Positions 63,201 to 64,000 of a stretch of 64,000 nucleotides of DNA are shown piece by piece. The notes under the pieces were generated by a model. It saw only the letters and a list, made by a program, of their open reading frames with translations, searched no databases and was not told the DNA's origin. Location: the NCBI RefSeq assembly GCF_010183535.1, contig NC_071329.1, positions 12,772,001 to 12,836,000 of the forward strand, given 5' to 3'. The DNA is from Caenorhabditis remanei. Taxonomy: Eukaryota; Nematoda; Chromadorea; Rhabditida; Rhabditidae. Made by a program: the position numbers and the translations under genes. Position 1 is the first letter of the stretch. Every line of letters starts with the position of its first letter.

Positions 63201-64000
63201 TAAATGATCCAATTGAACTCTCAATCCTCGTGTGCACTTTTCCACGTTTCCCATTTCCTGGCTCAATCGCGGCTCAATGCTGCCCCTCTCTATTTTTAAA
63301 TTTCTCTCTGGTTGTCCCTAGGTTTTATGCTCTTGAGGACAGAATCAAAGGGATTCATTGTAACGTTTTCTACAAAGTCTTTCTATAACATCAGTTCCAA
63401 CTACCAACTTATGGACCCAAATTTTCCAAAAAACTAATGGCAATTTTTCTGATCTTGTTCCGTCATAGACATGTATCACGTGTTGAGTCATAAAGTGAGT
63501 CAGAAGACGTAGAAAATCCAAGAGACGAAATCAAAACGATCAAAAGAAAAAAGCAGAAGCAGTCTGCAACTTCCTCTCCATTTTTCAATTTCTATCCTTT
63601 TCGCTTTCCATCGTCTCTTCCATTGAACAAAATGATTTCTCTCCGATTTCTCCCAACAGTTTTCGCTCGGTACTTTATTTTAAAAGATCAAATAGGAAAA
63701 GTACCGCAATTTATTATTTTCGAAGTAATAAATACTTGTGTTGATTCCTCACATTCGTAAAGCGTTCTCCGAACATACTCCAGCTTTGGTTTGACAGATA
63801 ATGTTTTTGGGTTCCGTCCTGTCTCCACCGTCGTTTTTCAGAGGAAAGCTTCATAGTCGGGGGGTGAAAACAGGGAAAAAATACGGCAGTCAGGCGATGA
63901 AAACAAAAATATTTGTTCGAATGCGGAAAAAAGAAGTAGGGAAGAAGGAGAGGAAAAGCAAAAACACAGTCGAATCTTGTTCACAACTACTCACTCTTTT
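60282..64000. other. Non-coding region to the right end
   Basis: No exon chain supported. Pyrimidine-rich and GA-rich tracts, scattered CpG-containing patches (61260-61720, 61860-62070, 62800-62960) and stretches similar in style to the first 10 kb suggest long introns or promoters of a gene starting at 60249 or beyond the window. Confidence 0.45.

Overview
The window is nuclear DNA from a Caenorhabditis nematode other than C. elegans. The signs are 43-55 bp introns with TTTTCAG-type acceptors, acceptors just upstream of many start codons (the pattern of spliced-leader trans-splicing), AT-rich spacers, and nematode-specific families (supplementary nuclear receptor, F-box/FBA_2, SRE chemoreceptor). 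A block of conserved genes (hsp-4, haf-2, insc-1, msra-1, mtch-1, rpb-4 and a terminal nucleotidyltransferase) matches, from memory, the gene content of the C. elegans chromosome II clone F43E2. All gene models were spliced by hand; nearly all exon phases and total lengths close correctly, but no expression data were available.

Layout. 1-10 kb: no complete gene; mostly the far-upstream region and probable 6.7 kb first intron of a nuclear hormone receptor (coding exons 10.1-12.5 kb). 13-26 kb: a rearranged accessory region with five F-box/FBA_2 genes (three minus, two plus) in two divergent pairs plus a single, a tRNA-like/hairpin module in two copies, a Tc1-like MITE, a 1.02 kb inverted-repeat element inserted in one tRNA-like copy, and a near-identical copy of the 3' end of hsp-4. 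The simplest reading is a tandem duplication of [F-box minus, F-box plus, tRNA-like, hsp-4] whose breakpoint lies inside an hsp-4 exon. 26-32 kb: intact hsp-4 (ER BiP, HDEL end) and haf-2 (half ABC transporter). 34-38 kb: insc-1 (inscuteable-like). 38-43 kb: msra-1, a small orphan gene, mtch-1 and rpb-4.

43-53 kb: four consecutive same-strand genes of the pol-beta terminal nucleotidyltransferase fold. The first keeps the catalytic aspartates. The next three keep the helical core and PAP-associated signature but have lost the catalytic residues. This is the most unusual block in the window. 53-60 kb: a small basic gene, a multi-exon gene enclosed by a 45 bp inverted repeat with a 20 bp tandem array, an SRE relic, an unrecognised spliced reading frame, and an intact SRE chemoreceptor. 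60-64 kb: mostly non-coding, with one possible first exon of a gene running off the right end.
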